DNA of 64,000 nucleotides from Prevotella sp. (GCA_017554145.1 JAFZIZ010000015.1:310001-374000); one strand, 5' to 3'; numbered from the stretch's first letter, positions 40,960 to 50,807 are shown. Notes: generated by a model not told the origin, from the letters alone. Made by a program: numbers and translations.

Positions 40960-42714
40960 ATGAAAATCAACAAGTATATATTAGGACTTGCGGTTGCAGT
41001 GTTAGGAGGTCTTTCCTCTTGTAACACTGACGCGGAAGGTACGCTTTACAACTCCGATTTGGAGCATGTAACCTTCGATGGTACCTCCACCAGTGTATCG
41101 CTGAGTGTTGACGAGTCGTCAACAACGATACCTGTGACGATTAACCGTGGTGTTGTAGCTAATGCGTCTACAATAACCTTTAAGGCAGAGGCAAGTGAGG
41201 AGGGCATCTTCAGCAATGATGCCAACGGTACGGTTACTTTCGCTCCTGGACAGAACACCGCTACATTTAATGTAACGGCTGCTAATCTGGAGAAAGAAAA
41301 GTCGTACACTTATACACTAAGTCTCTCTGATGCCGCTATCGCTACAGCTGATACCATTACCAAAGTGACGCAGAACAAGGTTTACACCATCAAGGTGAAA
41401 CGTGAGGGCGACTGGACTGCATGGGAAGAGTGGAATGAAAAAGGAACGGCTGTCTATAAGTATTCTGGTATTATTTCTGTGCTCTCTGGTGATCAACCAA
41501 ACTTGAAATTCACTTATCGTCATAATGTTTTAAATGAGAACCTCATGCAGTTCAAATTAGAGGCTTGGGGGAAAAATGTAGAATTAATTCTCAACTACGA
41601 CAAGTCTACAGGTGTTGTATCATGTGCACCTCAGTTTACTGGTGTCGTGTCATCAGATTATGGTGATGTGTACATATCTGATATTCCTTCTTATTTCCCA
41701 CCAGAAGATGTTACTCCTGAAGACTATGGATCATTTGATGAGGAGCAGGGTATTATTAAGATTCCTATTGTCTACTTCGTAGATGCAGGTTATTTCGGAT
41801 GGGGTTCTGAGTATGTTTACATCGACGGCTATGAGCGTTCAGACTACTCAATGACTGTTGCTTACTTTGGTAAGTTGACAACTTCTGAAGACCAGAACTT
41901 CCTATTGGCAGACATTACCTTTGCTAAGGATGTAGAGTATGTTCTCTATGCTTTGGCAACTGCAGATAAGGCTGATGCTACGCTTGCTGGTTTGATCGAT
42001 GGTAGTATTGCAGGTGAGAAACTGAAAGAGTCTGGTCGTGTACAAGTTCCTGTTACTGAGCCAGGTACTTACTATCTCATTGCTGTTGCCTTCGCAGGTG
42101 GCAAGGCTGTCAACTCTGAAGCTGCCAAGATTAAGTTTGGTGTGGTAGAAGAGACATGGACACCTAAGTTTATTGGAGAGTATGAATATACTGTTAAAGA
42201 CTATACTGATGATGGCGAAAGTGAGCCATGGGGCGGTTGGTATCCAGCCGGTACAAAGGTTGATGCCATCCTTTACCAGAGCGACAGTGACGAAACTCGT
42301 TGGAAGATTGCTCCTTGGGCCGATTTGGAAGGTGAGGAAGGTCTGATCTTTACAATGGATGAAAATACTGGTATTGTGACCGTTGACCAAGTCTATACAG
42401 GTTATACAAGTGCAAAGAATGGTGAATTCTTTGCTTCTGACTTTGTCACTTATGGTGTTGGTAATTACCCCAGCGGTTATGATGATGGAGTTTTCTACTT
42501 CAACTTAGCATATCATAATGTAGAAGAACCTTTCTGCCTTGTAATGGATACCTTCACTCTCACAGGTGCTTACGAGGCCTCTTCTCGTGCAGCCAAGGCT
42601 ATCAGCAAGGCTAAGAGAAGCAACCACAAGATGACTCTTAGACGCGGTTGCAAACTGGCTCCCCAGTACTTCGCTCCTATATTGAAGAACAAATCTACTC
42701 TTAAAAAGAAGTAA
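40960..42714 (+). CDS. Surface lipoprotein of the susCD locus (glycan/ligand-binding candidate)
   Basis: A 584-residue lipoprotein, lipobox LSSC at about 18-21. Residues about 35-130 resemble a Calx-beta-like or SusE-like Ig domain (VSLSVDESSTTIPVTINRG, ATFNVTAANLEKEKSYTYTLSLSDA). The remainder is made of two similar-looking beta blocks near 150-300 and 400-545 (WTAWEEWNEKGTAVYKYSG and WTPKFIGEYEYTVKDYTDDG starts). It is third in the susC-susD operon, the usual place of a surface glycan-binding protein. The C-terminus (SRAAKAISKAKRSNHK) is strongly basic, which is unusual. Confidence 0.78.
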   Translation: MKINKYILGLAVAVLGGLSSCNTDAEGTLYNSDLEHVTFDGTSTSVSLSVDESSTTIPVTINRGVVANASTITFKAEASEEGIFSNDANGTVTFAPGQNTATFNVTAANLEKEKSYTYTLSLSDAAIATADTITKVTQNKVYTIKVKREGDWTAWEEWNEKGTAVYKYSGIISVLSGDQPNLKFTYRHNVLNENLMQFKLEAWGKNVELILNYDKSTGVVSCAPQFTGVVSSDYGDVYISDIPSYFPPEDVTPEDYGSFDEEQGIIKIPIVYFVDAGYFGWGSEYVYIDGYERSDYSMTVAYFGKLTTSEDQNFLLADITFAKDVEYVLYALATADKADATLAGLIDGSIAGEKLKESGRVQVPVTEPGTYYLIAVAFAGGKAVNSEAAKIKFGVVEETWTPKFIGEYEYTVKDYTDDGESEPWGGWYPAGTKVDAILYQSDSDETRWKIAPWADLEGEEGLIFTMDENTGIVTVDQVYTGYTSAKNGEFFASDFVTYGVGNYPSGYDDGVFYFNLAYHNVEEPFCLVMDTFTLTGAYEASSRAAKAISKAKRSNHKMTLRRGCKLAPQYFAPILKNKSTLKKK

Positions 42715-42730
42715 TTATATGTTCTAATAG

Positions 42731-42784
42731 AGAGACTCCTGCCAGACAATGGCTGTCTGATAGGAGTCTCTTTGTATTTTTATA
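42731..42784 (+). terminator. Terminator of the susCD locus
   Basis: Perfect outer stem AGAGACTCCT/AGGAGTCTCT (42731-42740 with 42762-42771), inner stem CAGACA/TGTCTG, followed by TTTGTATTTTTAT. It lies just before the C10 protease start. Confidence 0.88.
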
Positions 42785-42790
42785 AAACAG

Positions 42791-44473
42791 ATGATGAGAA
42801 AGATAGCTCTTTCATTACTCTTCCTGACTGTTGCCGTTTTCACAGTTTCAGCAGCAGAACGCTCAGTGGCTAAGATGCGTCAGGCTGCCCTGCGCTCGCT
42901 GAACAGCACCAAAGCAGAGTGCGTTCTTAATAAAAAGACACTAGAAGTCTTTACTGATGGCAACCGCTTCTCTATCGTCAGCCGTGATGACCGCTTTCCC
43001 GCTGTCTTGGCGTACGGTAATGGTAACTTTGATGTGAACAATATGCCTTCCAATGTGAAGTGGTGGCTGGAACATACCCAGCGCTGCATGGAACTTGCCA
43101 TCGAAGGAAAGGCATCTGTTCGTGCGCCCAAGACCTATACCCCAGTGGCTCCGTTAATGACTACCAAATGGGGACAGGACTCTCCTTATAATGACATGTG
43201 TCCTCGTATTAGTGGTGATGAAAAGGATCAAGATTCACCCCGTGCCTCTACGGGATGTGTCGCTACAGCTATGGCGCAGATTATGAATTATCAGCAGTAT
43301 CCCGCTACTGTTCATTTTAACGGAGCTTCCTATTTGGGAGACGAATTGTATGAAGAAAGAGAAATCCAGTCTATATATTCATGGCCCTATCTGATTGCTT
43401 ATGGTTCCTATCTTCCTGATGGTTATACTTCTATGAAAGATATTAAGAGCCAAAGTTATAGTGTAATCCAAGGTAAGCACGTCGCTACGCTACTTCGTGA
43501 CTGTGGCTATGCAGTGAATATGGAATATACGGAAGAGGGTAGCGGTGCCGTAGTAGTAGATGCTAGTAATGCGCTCGTGAATAAGTTTGACTATCCCAAG
43601 CAGTCGGTGAAGTATTATTATAACTCCTTTTATACAGCAGAAGAGTGGATGGATATCCTATATGCGGAACTCGTCAATGGGTGCCCAGTATTATATAGTG
43701 GAACAGATGAGCAATCTGGCGGTCATGCTTTTGTGTTACATGGTATGGATGCCGATGGACTGGCGTATGTCAACTGGGGCTGGGACGGTCTGTACGACGG
43801 CTATTACGCTGTAAGTATGCTGACGCCTGGAGGTGAAGATTGTAATTTCTCCGAGGTTGGAGTAGATATGATAACGGGCATCCGTCCTACAGTTTTGTCG
43901 ACGGATATTATCCTATCATTATTTGCTACAGATAAGCCTTATCAGTTCGGGTATGATAACGATACACATAAATTATCGCTCACTTTGAGCGCAGCTTTGT
44001 ATAATATGACTAGTCGCGATTTCAAAGGCAGATGGTGTCTTGTCATTGAAAATGTGAATAATCCTGAAGACATAGAATATGAGGATTTGATGGAAGAAGG
44101 GGATATCGTCAAATATTGGAGCGGCTATGATGCTCAGACAGTAACTTTTGATGCGACATTTATTAAAGGAACCTATCATATTTATATGGCAACATTAGAC
44201 GAAGGTGAAACTGCATGGCAGTATGTCCGTACGGTAGGCGGTGCATTCTACTATGACTTAACCGTTGATGACAAAGGGAAAGCAACGTTCGCTGAAACTC
44301 CGACATTCATCACAGGTGGAACATCACCCACGGCGATTCGTTATATCCGTCAGCAGCCGAACGACAATTCCGTTCGTTACTATAACCTGCAAGGTCAGGA
44401 GGTGAACAGCTCTACTAAGGGTTTGATCATCCGCAAGCAGGGCAATGAAATGAAGAAGGTGATGGTGAAATAA
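42791..44473 (+). CDS. Secreted C10-family (streptopain-like) cysteine protease with T9SS-like C-terminus
   Basis: A 560-residue exported protease. Signal peptide ends near TVSAA (about 22); a propeptide of about 100 residues follows. The catalytic Cys156 is in RASTGCVATAMAQIMNY and His312 in SGGHAFVLHGMD, then VNWGWDG, all typical for family C10 (SpeB, interpain A). The end STKGLIIRKQGNEMKKVMVK looks like a type IX secretion signal of Prevotella type. It starts ~10 bp after the susCD terminator. Probably degrades peptides outside the cell; its neighbour upstream could import products, which is inference. Confidence 0.93.
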   Translation: MMRKIALSLLFLTVAVFTVSAAERSVAKMRQAALRSLNSTKAECVLNKKTLEVFTDGNRFSIVSRDDRFPAVLAYGNGNFDVNNMPSNVKWWLEHTQRCMELAIEGKASVRAPKTYTPVAPLMTTKWGQDSPYNDMCPRISGDEKDQDSPRASTGCVATAMAQIMNYQQYPATVHFNGASYLGDELYEEREIQSIYSWPYLIAYGSYLPDGYTSMKDIKSQSYSVIQGKHVATLLRDCGYAVNMEYTEEGSGAVVVDASNALVNKFDYPKQSVKYYYNSFYTAEEWMDILYAELVNGCPVLYSGTDEQSGGHAFVLHGMDADGLAYVNWGWDGLYDGYYAVSMLTPGGEDCNFSEVGVDMITGIRPTVLSTDIILSLFATDKPYQFGYDNDTHKLSLTLSAALYNMTSRDFKGRWCLVIENVNNPEDIEYEDLMEEGDIVKYWSGYDAQTVTFDATFIKGTYHIYMATLDEGETAWQYVRTVGGAFYYDLTVDDKGKATFAETPTFITGGTSPTAIRYIRQQPNDNSVRYYNLQGQEVNSSTKGLIIRKQGNEMKKVMVK

Positions 44474-45112
44474 ATGGAACTCACCGTACAGATTCTGCGT
44501 GACTGGTTTGGACAGTTCAATGTCCGCTATTTCGGCAATGAACTGCCCGAACCTTGTTTTGTAGTCAATAAGGCGCGTAGAATGTTGGGGCAATTCTCTT
44601 GCAAAAGGGTACGTCAGGGTTTGTTTCGTAGCTATAAGACGGTGGGTTATACCATCAAAGTAAGCGAATACTATGATTTGTTGGAACATGAATACCAGTC
44701 GACGTTGCTCCATGAGATGATACATTATTATATTGCGTACGCGCGCGAGAAGGATACCTCTGCTCATGGTGTTCTGTTTCGTCAGTGGATGCAACGTATC
44801 AACCAGGACGGGTGGGAGATTACTATCAGTTCCAAGACCGCTGGCTATACGATACGTAATCAGCAGAAGAATGCGCAGTATCTGCTGCTTGCCATCAAGA
44901 CAAAGGATGGGAAGCATTACCTCTCTGTCGTCTCTCCATCGTATAGGAAATACATAGAGCGGCAGATAATGCTTTCTTCTATGATTATTGACCATCACTG
45001 GGTGGTTTCTTGCGACCAACAATACGCTAACTGGTCGAAAGTTCGTTCGTTACGTGGTAAACGTGTCACAATGGAAGAATATGAGCGTATTATAGGTGAA
45101 AATCAAGGTTGA
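44474..45112 (+). CDS. SprT-like zinc metalloprotease-domain protein
   Basis: A 212-residue cytoplasmic protein of the SprT/Spartan-like group. Zinc motif HEMIH at 80-84 within STLLHEMIHYYIAYA; N-terminal WFGQFNVRYFGNELPEPCFVV is the family's opening. No signal peptide and no zinc-finger tail. Spartan relatives repair DNA-protein crosslinks, but the bacterial role is not settled. Its ATG directly abuts the C10 stop codon with no spacer, so the two genes must share an mRNA despite different cell locations. Confidence 0.85.
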   Translation: MELTVQILRDWFGQFNVRYFGNELPEPCFVVNKARRMLGQFSCKRVRQGLFRSYKTVGYTIKVSEYYDLLEHEYQSTLLHEMIHYYIAYAREKDTSAHGVLFRQWMQRINQDGWEITISSKTAGYTIRNQQKNAQYLLLAIKTKDGKHYLSVVSPSYRKYIERQIMLSSMIIDHHWVVSCDQQYANWSKVRSLRGKRVTMEEYERIIGENQG

Positions 45113-45190
45113 AACTGATATTTATCAAGAAAAATACACATTTAATAGCAGTTTTTAAACATTTTTCATTGTCAATTCAATTATTAATTC

Positions 45191-45198
45191 TATTTTTG
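45191..45198 (+). promoter_or_regulatory. -7 box of the outer-membrane barrel gene
   Basis: TATTTTTG with ATTG at 45168-45171 (19-nt spacer); leader of about 35 nt to the start codon. Confidence 0.6.
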
Positions 45199-45235
45199 CA
45201 GCAGATTTAATTCACTTTTATTCACTTAAATAGAA

Positions 45236-45853
45236 ATGATTATGAAGAAAATGATGATGATCGCTGCTATGATGATTGCAGCAATTAGTGCAAATGCACA
45301 GAATGAAGTTGGTCAGGTAACTCTGAAACCTATGGCTGGTATCAACCTTGCTACTATGACAAAGACAAACGACTCTAAGTTACGTGTAGGTCTTGCCGCT
45401 GGTGTTGAGGCAGAGTATGGTGTTGCTGAGAATTTCGGCATTAGTGCTGGTGTTCTTTATTCTATGCAGGGGGTGAAGTTCTCAGAGCAACTTCTTGGAG
45501 GTAAACTCGATCTTACTTACAAAATGGATTACATTAACATTCCCGTTTTGGCTCAGTACTATGTCGTTCCTGGCTTGGCCATCAAGGCTGGTATCCAACC
45601 GGGTTTCAAGGCTTCTGCTAAGGTAACAGCTAAGGGTTCTGCAGATGGTCAGACAGCTAAGGACTCTGAAAACCTTGAAGATGTTCAGGGCTTTGCTCTT
45701 TCTATTCCCTTCGGTCTTTCTTACGAATATGAGGGCTTCGTTTTCGATGCACGTTATAACCTCGGTGTAACCAAGGCTTTCAAGGACTCATGGGGAACTA
45801 ACTCTAAGCACTCTTGGTTCATGTTCACTATTGGTTACAAGTTTGCTCTCTAA
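45236..45853 (+). CDS. Small outer-membrane beta-barrel protein (porin-family, OmpA-barrel type)
   Basis: A 205-residue exported protein; signal peptide MKKMMMIAAMMIAAISANAQ. The rest alternates polar and apolar residues in about eight strands (LKPMAGINLATM, LRVGLAAGVEAEYGV, YKMDYINIPVLAQYY, SIPFGLSYEYEGFVFDARYNLGV) and ends in an aromatic-hydrophobic strand (WFMFTIGYKFAL). This is the outer-membrane beta-barrel domain pattern common in Bacteroidetes. Start 45236 or 45242; the latter gives the standard signal. Single gene with its own promoter and terminator. Function unknown. Confidence 0.88.
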   Translation: MIMKKMMMIAAMMIAAISANAQNEVGQVTLKPMAGINLATMTKTNDSKLRVGLAAGVEAEYGVAENFGISAGVLYSMQGVKFSEQLLGGKLDLTYKMDYINIPVLAQYYVVPGLAIKAGIQPGFKASAKVTAKGSADGQTAKDSENLEDVQGFALSIPFGLSYEYEGFVFDARYNLGVTKAFKDSWGTNSKHSWFMFTIGYKFAL

Positions 45854-45883
45854 TCAATTAGAAGTATTATTGAAACAAAATAG

Positions 45884-45910
45884 TGCGCTCCCAATGGGGG
45901 CGCATTTTTT
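45884..45910 (+). terminator. Terminator after the barrel protein
   Basis: Stem TGCGCTCCC/GGGGGCGCA (one G-U), loop AAT, then six T. Confidence 0.88.
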
Positions 45911-45918
45911 GTAGGTTG

Positions 45919-46494
45919 TTAATAGAACAGTAGGAGTCCCGCTATTGCACAATAGCAAATCATGCGGATGGGATTTATTTTCAGATAGCCTGTGCCAAAA
46001 GCTGTTGCAATGAATAAGGCTACACTGATATAGAATTGCCATGGATTCTCAGAAGGCGAAGAGAAGTTGTCTTGTGTACATAATAATAAGGTGGCAGCGG
46101 CAAGCAATCCTACTACAGCTGGGCGAAGTCCAGAGAAGACAGATTGAACGGATCGGGTGTTCATATACTTCATGAACATCTTACTGATTAATACCATTAG
46201 AATCAATGAAGGCAGTATCAGTGCAAAGGTAGCTGTTGCAGAACCGAGAATGGCAAAGGAGGCGCTATAGCCTGCTTCCTTCACTGCCATATAACCACAA
46301 TAGGTAGCAGAATTGATACCGATGGGTCCTGGTGTCATCTGTGAGATAGCAACGATATCTGTAAACTGACTTGCCGTCAACCAGTGCCAGTGCTCTACCG
46401 TCTCGTTTTGTATCAACGATAGCATACCGTATCCTCCGCCAAAACCGAAGAGTCCGATTTCAAAGAATGTTATAAATAGCCAAAGGAAAATCAT
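45919..46494 (-). CDS. Chromate transporter half-subunit (second copy)
   Basis: A 191-residue membrane protein of the short-chain CHR family. FEIGLFGFGGGYGMLSLIQNE and ISQMTPGPIGINSATYCGY are the two halves of the family signature. Short-chain members work as pairs in opposite topology. ATG 46494 overlaps the stop of the first copy by 4 bp; a longer reading to 46602 would only run back into the neighbour. Chromate is the family name; the true anion is unproven. Confidence 0.9.
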   Translation of the reverse strand: MIFLWLFITFFEIGLFGFGGGYGMLSLIQNETVEHWHWLTASQFTDIVAISQMTPGPIGINSATYCGYMAVKEAGYSASFAILGSATATFALILPSLILMVLISKMFMKYMNTRSVQSVFSGLRPAVVGLLAAATLLLCTQDNFSSPSENPWQFYISVALFIATAFGTGYLKINPIRMICYCAIAGLLLFY

Positions 46495-47024
46495 ACGGCA
46501 ATCCTCCCATAAATATAGCCTCCCATACCAGCTGCAATGATAATCCAGATGGGTGATACACCCAATAGCCAAATCAATAGGGCAGATACGATAGGAATCC
46601 AAAACGTGTACCAGTTCAGTTGGGCACGTTGCGCCAAACGGAAGGTAGGAACGGCAATCAAGGCGACAACGGCAGGTCGGATACCCTTAAACATAGCAGC
46701 AATCACTTTGTTCTCCTCAAACTGGTGGAAAAAGATAGCGATAGCAAGGATAATCAGGAAAGATGGGAGTGCCGTACCCAGAGCAGTAGCAATGGCTCCA
46801 GATATCTTTCTGAGTTTATAGCCTATGAAGATAGAGACATTGATGGCAAACACGCCTGGACAACTCTGGGCAATAGCAGTCAGGTCGAGCATTTCTTCCT
46901 TGCTCACCCATTTATGCTTGTTGACCACCTCTTCCTCTATCAAAGGAATCATGGCATATCCACCACCTAAGGTGAACATGCCAATCTTAAAGAAAGTTTT
47001 AAATGAATCCCAGTAGATATTCAA
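46491..47024 (-). CDS. Chromate transporter half-subunit (first copy)
   Basis: A 177-residue short-chain CHR-family membrane protein: FFKIGMFTLGGGYAMIPLIEEE, AIAQSCPGVFAINVSIFIGY, and four or more later helices. It pairs with the overlapping second copy. It starts 12 bp after the purL stop in the same direction, so purL transcription may read into both copies; the link with purine synthesis is probably only positional. Confidence 0.9.
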   Translation of the reverse strand: MNIYWDSFKTFFKIGMFTLGGGYAMIPLIEEEVVNKHKWVSKEEMLDLTAIAQSCPGVFAINVSIFIGYKLRKISGAIATALGTALPSFLIILAIAIFFHQFEENKVIAAMFKGIRPAVVALIAVPTFRLAQRAQLNWYTFWIPIVSALLIWLLGVSPIWIIIAAGMGGYIYGRIAV

Positions 47025-47050
47025 TTTTTGAATTCTTTAATTTTTCAATT
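47022..47050. repeat. 7-bp A/T repeats between purL and the chromate transporter
   Basis: Degenerate units related to AATTTTT and TTCAATT span the purL stop codon (47037-47039). Confidence 0.6.
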
Positions 47051-50000
47051 TTTCCTCGACCCACTTACGTGCATTGACGAAGGCCTCAATCCAAGGTGTT
47101 ACCTCGTCGTTGCGACGGTCAGCGGGATACCAGGCATTCTGCCAAGGGAATACGGCACGCTCCAGATGAGGCATCATACAGAGATGACGACCATCAGCAG
47201 AGCAGATACCTGCCACATCATAGTCAGAGCCGTTAGGATTAGCTGGATAACCATGATAGTTGTATTTCGCTATGACATTATATTCGCTTTCTGCCTCAGG
47301 CAATGAGAACTTTCCTTCTCCGTGAGCCACCCACAGGCCAAGCTTGTTGCCGCTCAGTGAGCCGAACATCACGCTGTTGTTCTGAGGAATGTTCAATGAG
47401 ATGAACTCACTCTCGAACTTATGGCTATCGTTGTGAAGCATCTTAGCGCCCTTAGCACCAGTAAGTCCAAGCTCAACCATCAGCTGACATCCGTTACAGA
47501 TACCCAGTGAGAGAGTGTCTTTGCGGTCATAGAACTTATCAAGAGCCTCCTTGGCTTTGGGGTTGAAGAGGAAGGCGCCAGCCCAACCCTTAGCTGAACC
47601 AAGTACGTCAGAGTTAGAGAAACCACCGCAGAAGACAATCATATTGATATCCTCGAGTGTCTCGCGACCAGAGATGAGGTCGGTCATCATCACATCCTTC
47701 ACGTCGAAGCCTGCAAGGTAGAGGCAGTAAGCCATCTCACGCTCACCATTGGTACCCTTCTCACGGATGATAGCGGCCTTCATGCCAGTCTTTTCGCGAC
47801 GATCTGCAGAGATACCATACTGTGCCAGCTTACCAGTGAAGTCCTTGTTGAACTTCATTTCCAGTGGCTGTTGCTTGTAGTTCTCGAAACGCTCCTTCGC
47901 CTTGCCGTTGAAGCTCTGTTTACGATCAAGCAAATATGAGGTCTTATACCAAACATCGCGCAGGGCGTCGATGTCGAAGGTCAAATCCTTATCGCCAGCC
48001 TTCACTACGATGCTGCGGCTGTCCTCAACGGGATAACCAATCTTAGCAAAGCCTACACCTTGCTCCTCCATAAACTCCTTGAACTCTTGCTTATGCTCGT
48101 CGCTTACCTGTATTACTACACCTGGGTTCTCAGCGAACAGAGCTTTTACCACGTCGCCATCCTTGCAGATGTCGTGCAGGTTGATGTGCATACCGCCCTT
48201 CTGGTTGGCGAAACACATCTCCAGCAGAGTGGTGATGAGACCACCGGCAGAGATATCGTGACCAGCCAGAATCCAACCCTTCTCAATCATCTGCTGTACA
48301 GCCATGAAGGCGTCAGCAAAGTATTCTGCGTTCTTCACCGTAGGCACATCGTCGCCAACCTTACCCAGGCTTTGGGCGAAGGCAGAACCACCAAGGCGCT
48401 GCTCGTCGAACGAGAAGTCGATATGATAGAGTGATGCGTTCTTATCGTTTACCAAAACGGGACTTACCACCTTTTTGATATCAGAAACCTCACCACCAGC
48501 ACTTACGATCACTGTTCCCGGAGAGATAATCTTCTCACCATTAGGATACTGCTGACTCAGAGAGAGCGAGTCCTTACCTGTAGGCACGTTGATATGCAGG
48601 TCGCAGCAGAAATCACTCAGAGCCTTCACACCAGCATACAGACGAGCATCCTCACCCTCCTGAGAACGACAGGGCCACATCCAGTTGGCTGATAAAGAAA
48701 GGGAATCCATACCATCAGCAAGGGGAGCCCAAACGATGTTGGTCAGTGCCTCTGCAACAGACAAAACGCTACCTGCCTCTGGAGAAGCAAGACCTGCCTG
48801 AGGAGCATGGCCGATAGCGGTGGCAATACCTTTACGTCCACGATAATCGAGGGCAACGACACCACAGTCACTCAGTGGCAACTGAATCTCACCCTGACAT
48901 TGCTGGCGAGCAATCTTACCTGTTACACTACGGTCAACTTTATTTGTCAACCAGTCCTTACAAGCTACTGCTTCCAACTGAAGCACACGTTGTAGATAGT
49001 CTTCTATCTTATCCTGTGAATACTCTACATTTTCATATTTGCGCTCAACGGTATTATCGCGCATGATGGTCTTCGGTGAATGTCCGAACATTTGGGCAAC
49101 GTCGAGGTCGAATGGCTTCACGCCGTCGCCCTGCTTGAACGAGAAGTGGGCATCGCCAGTTGTCTCACCAACGACATACAGCGGAGCACGCTCGCGCTCA
49201 GCAATCTTGCGTACATGTTCAATGTGCTTCTCGTCAATGAGCAAGCCCATACGCTCCTGACTCTCATTGGCAATGATTTCCTTAGAACTCAGTGTCTTGT
49301 CGCCAATAGGCAACTTGGTCATATCAATCTCACCACCGCACTCCTCAACAAGCTCTGAGAGGCAGTTCAGGTGACCGGCAGAACCGTGGTCGTGGATAGA
49401 GACAACGGGGTTCACATCCTCCTCGCAGAGGGCACGAACGAGGTTATAGGCACGCTTCTGCATCTCAGGGTTAGCACGCTGTACGGCGTTCAACTCGATA
49501 CCATTGCTATAGCGTCCTGTATCCACAGAGGATACTGAGCCGCCGCCCAGTCCGATACGATAGTTATCACCACCGACAACGACTACCTTATTACCTGCCT
49601 GTGGCTCTTTCTTCAAGCAGTCACGTTTGGTACCGTAGCCTACACCACCTGCCAGCATGATAACTTTGTCGTAGGCATATTTCTCTTTTCCTTCCTGATG
49701 CTCAAAAGTCAATACAGAACCAGTAATCAACGGCTGTCCGAACTTATTGCCAAAGTCAGATGCACCATTCGAAGCCTTGATAAGAATTTGCTCAGGCGTC
49801 TGATAGAGCCACTCACGAACGGGCAAGATGTCCTCCCAGTCACGTCCCTCGTCTTCGATTCTCGGATAAGCAGTCATATAAACAGCAGTACCGGCAATTG
49901 GCCATGAACCTACGCCACCACCCATACGGTCGCGGATCTCACCACCAGTACCTGTAGCAGCACCATTAAATGGCTCTACGGTGGTGGGGAAATTATGTGT

Positions 50001-50741
50001 TTCAGCCTTCAGTGAAATCACGCTTTCAATATCCTTTATCTGGAAATAGTCGCTGGTGCTTTGGTCTTTCGGTGCAAACTGCTCCACAACGGGACCTTGT
50101 GCGAAGGCTACATTATCCTTATATGCTGAGAGAATCTTATTCTGGTTCTCCTGTGTAGTTTTCTTAATCATGGCGAAGAGCGAACTTTCCATCTCCTTGC
50201 CATCAATAATAAAGGTACCACCGAAAATCTTATGACGGCAGTGCTCTGAGTTGATCTGGGCGAAACCGAAGATTTCAGAGTCTGTCAATGGGCGACCGTT
50301 CTGCTTCTCCAGTCCGTGTAGATACTCTATCTCCTCGGGGCTCAGCGCCAGACCTTCCTGCTCGTTATATTCTTCCAGGTTGTCCACATACTTGATGGGC
50401 TCTGGCTTGATATTGATAGTAAAAATGTCCTGATTCAGTCCTTCGTACATGCGTTGCAGCATTTCGTCGTGCTCAGCATCTTTACTGTCCACGGGGAAAT
50501 ATTCCTCGATACGACTGATACCTTTGAGTCCCATATTCTGAGTAATCTCAACGGCATTTGTTGACCAAGGAGTTACCATTTCGCGACGTGGACCGACGAA
50601 GAATCCCTCCATAGTCTGGGCGTCAATAGGCTCGGCATTGCCATAGAGCCAACAAAGTTCTTGTACTTCTGTCTGTGTGAGTTGATGGTCCACTTGTGTG
50701 GCAATCACGCTCTTTTGGGGTGTCTTGAAAAAGAGAATCAT
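47037..50741 (-). CDS. purL: Phosphoribosylformylglycinamidine synthase, single-chain form
   Basis: A 1234-residue cytoplasmic enzyme converting FGAR, glutamine and ATP to FGAM in purine synthesis. The N-terminal PurS-like part, two AIR-synthase-like halves (GGGVGSWPIAGTA, ASGASDFGNKFGQP-like region and LSLSANWMWP) and a C-terminal glutamine amidotransferase with the nucleophile Cys in LGICNGCQLMVELG and the His in MPHLERAVFPWQ are all present. This is the long form known from gamma-proteobacteria and Bacteroidales. A good promoter lies 35 nt upstream. Confidence 0.97.
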   Translation of the reverse strand: MILFFKTPQKSVIATQVDHQLTQTEVQELCWLYGNAEPIDAQTMEGFFVGPRREMVTPWSTNAVEITQNMGLKGISRIEEYFPVDSKDAEHDEMLQRMYEGLNQDIFTINIKPEPIKYVDNLEEYNEQEGLALSPEEIEYLHGLEKQNGRPLTDSEIFGFAQINSEHCRHKIFGGTFIIDGKEMESSLFAMIKKTTQENQNKILSAYKDNVAFAQGPVVEQFAPKDQSTSDYFQIKDIESVISLKAETHNFPTTVEPFNGAATGTGGEIRDRMGGGVGSWPIAGTAVYMTAYPRIEDEGRDWEDILPVREWLYQTPEQILIKASNGASDFGNKFGQPLITGSVLTFEHQEGKEKYAYDKVIMLAGGVGYGTKRDCLKKEPQAGNKVVVVGGDNYRIGLGGGSVSSVDTGRYSNGIELNAVQRANPEMQKRAYNLVRALCEEDVNPVVSIHDHGSAGHLNCLSELVEECGGEIDMTKLPIGDKTLSSKEIIANESQERMGLLIDEKHIEHVRKIAERERAPLYVVGETTGDAHFSFKQGDGVKPFDLDVAQMFGHSPKTIMRDNTVERKYENVEYSQDKIEDYLQRVLQLEAVACKDWLTNKVDRSVTGKIARQQCQGEIQLPLSDCGVVALDYRGRKGIATAIGHAPQAGLASPEAGSVLSVAEALTNIVWAPLADGMDSLSLSANWMWPCRSQEGEDARLYAGVKALSDFCCDLHINVPTGKDSLSLSQQYPNGEKIISPGTVIVSAGGEVSDIKKVVSPVLVNDKNASLYHIDFSFDEQRLGGSAFAQSLGKVGDDVPTVKNAEYFADAFMAVQQMIEKGWILAGHDISAGGLITTLLEMCFANQKGGMHINLHDICKDGDVVKALFAENPGVVIQVSDEHKQEFKEFMEEQGVGFAKIGYPVEDSRSIVVKAGDKDLTFDIDALRDVWYKTSYLLDRKQSFNGKAKERFENYKQQPLEMKFNKDFTGKLAQYGISADRREKTGMKAAIIREKGTNGEREMAYCLYLAGFDVKDVMMTDLISGRETLEDINMIVFCGGFSNSDVLGSAKGWAGAFLFNPKAKEALDKFYDRKDTLSLGICNGCQLMVELGLTGAKGAKMLHNDSHKFESEFISLNIPQNNSVMFGSLSGNKLGLWVAHGEGKFSLPEAESEYNVIAKYNYHGYPANPNGSDYDVAGICSADGRHLCMMPHLERAVFPWQNAWYPADRRNDEVTPWIEAFVNARKWVEEKLKN

Positions 50742-50775
50742 ATCTTTAATACCTTATTTATTTTATTTTGGGCTA

Positions 50776-50807
50776 CAAAGTTAGTATAATTTAAGCGAAA
50801 TACCAAA
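50776..50807 (-). promoter_or_regulatory. Promoter of purL
   Basis: On the minus strand TTTG (50804-50807), exactly 20 nt, TAACTTTG (50776-50783). A second TATCTTTG on the same strand at 50860-50867 may be a distal promoter. Confidence 0.75.
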
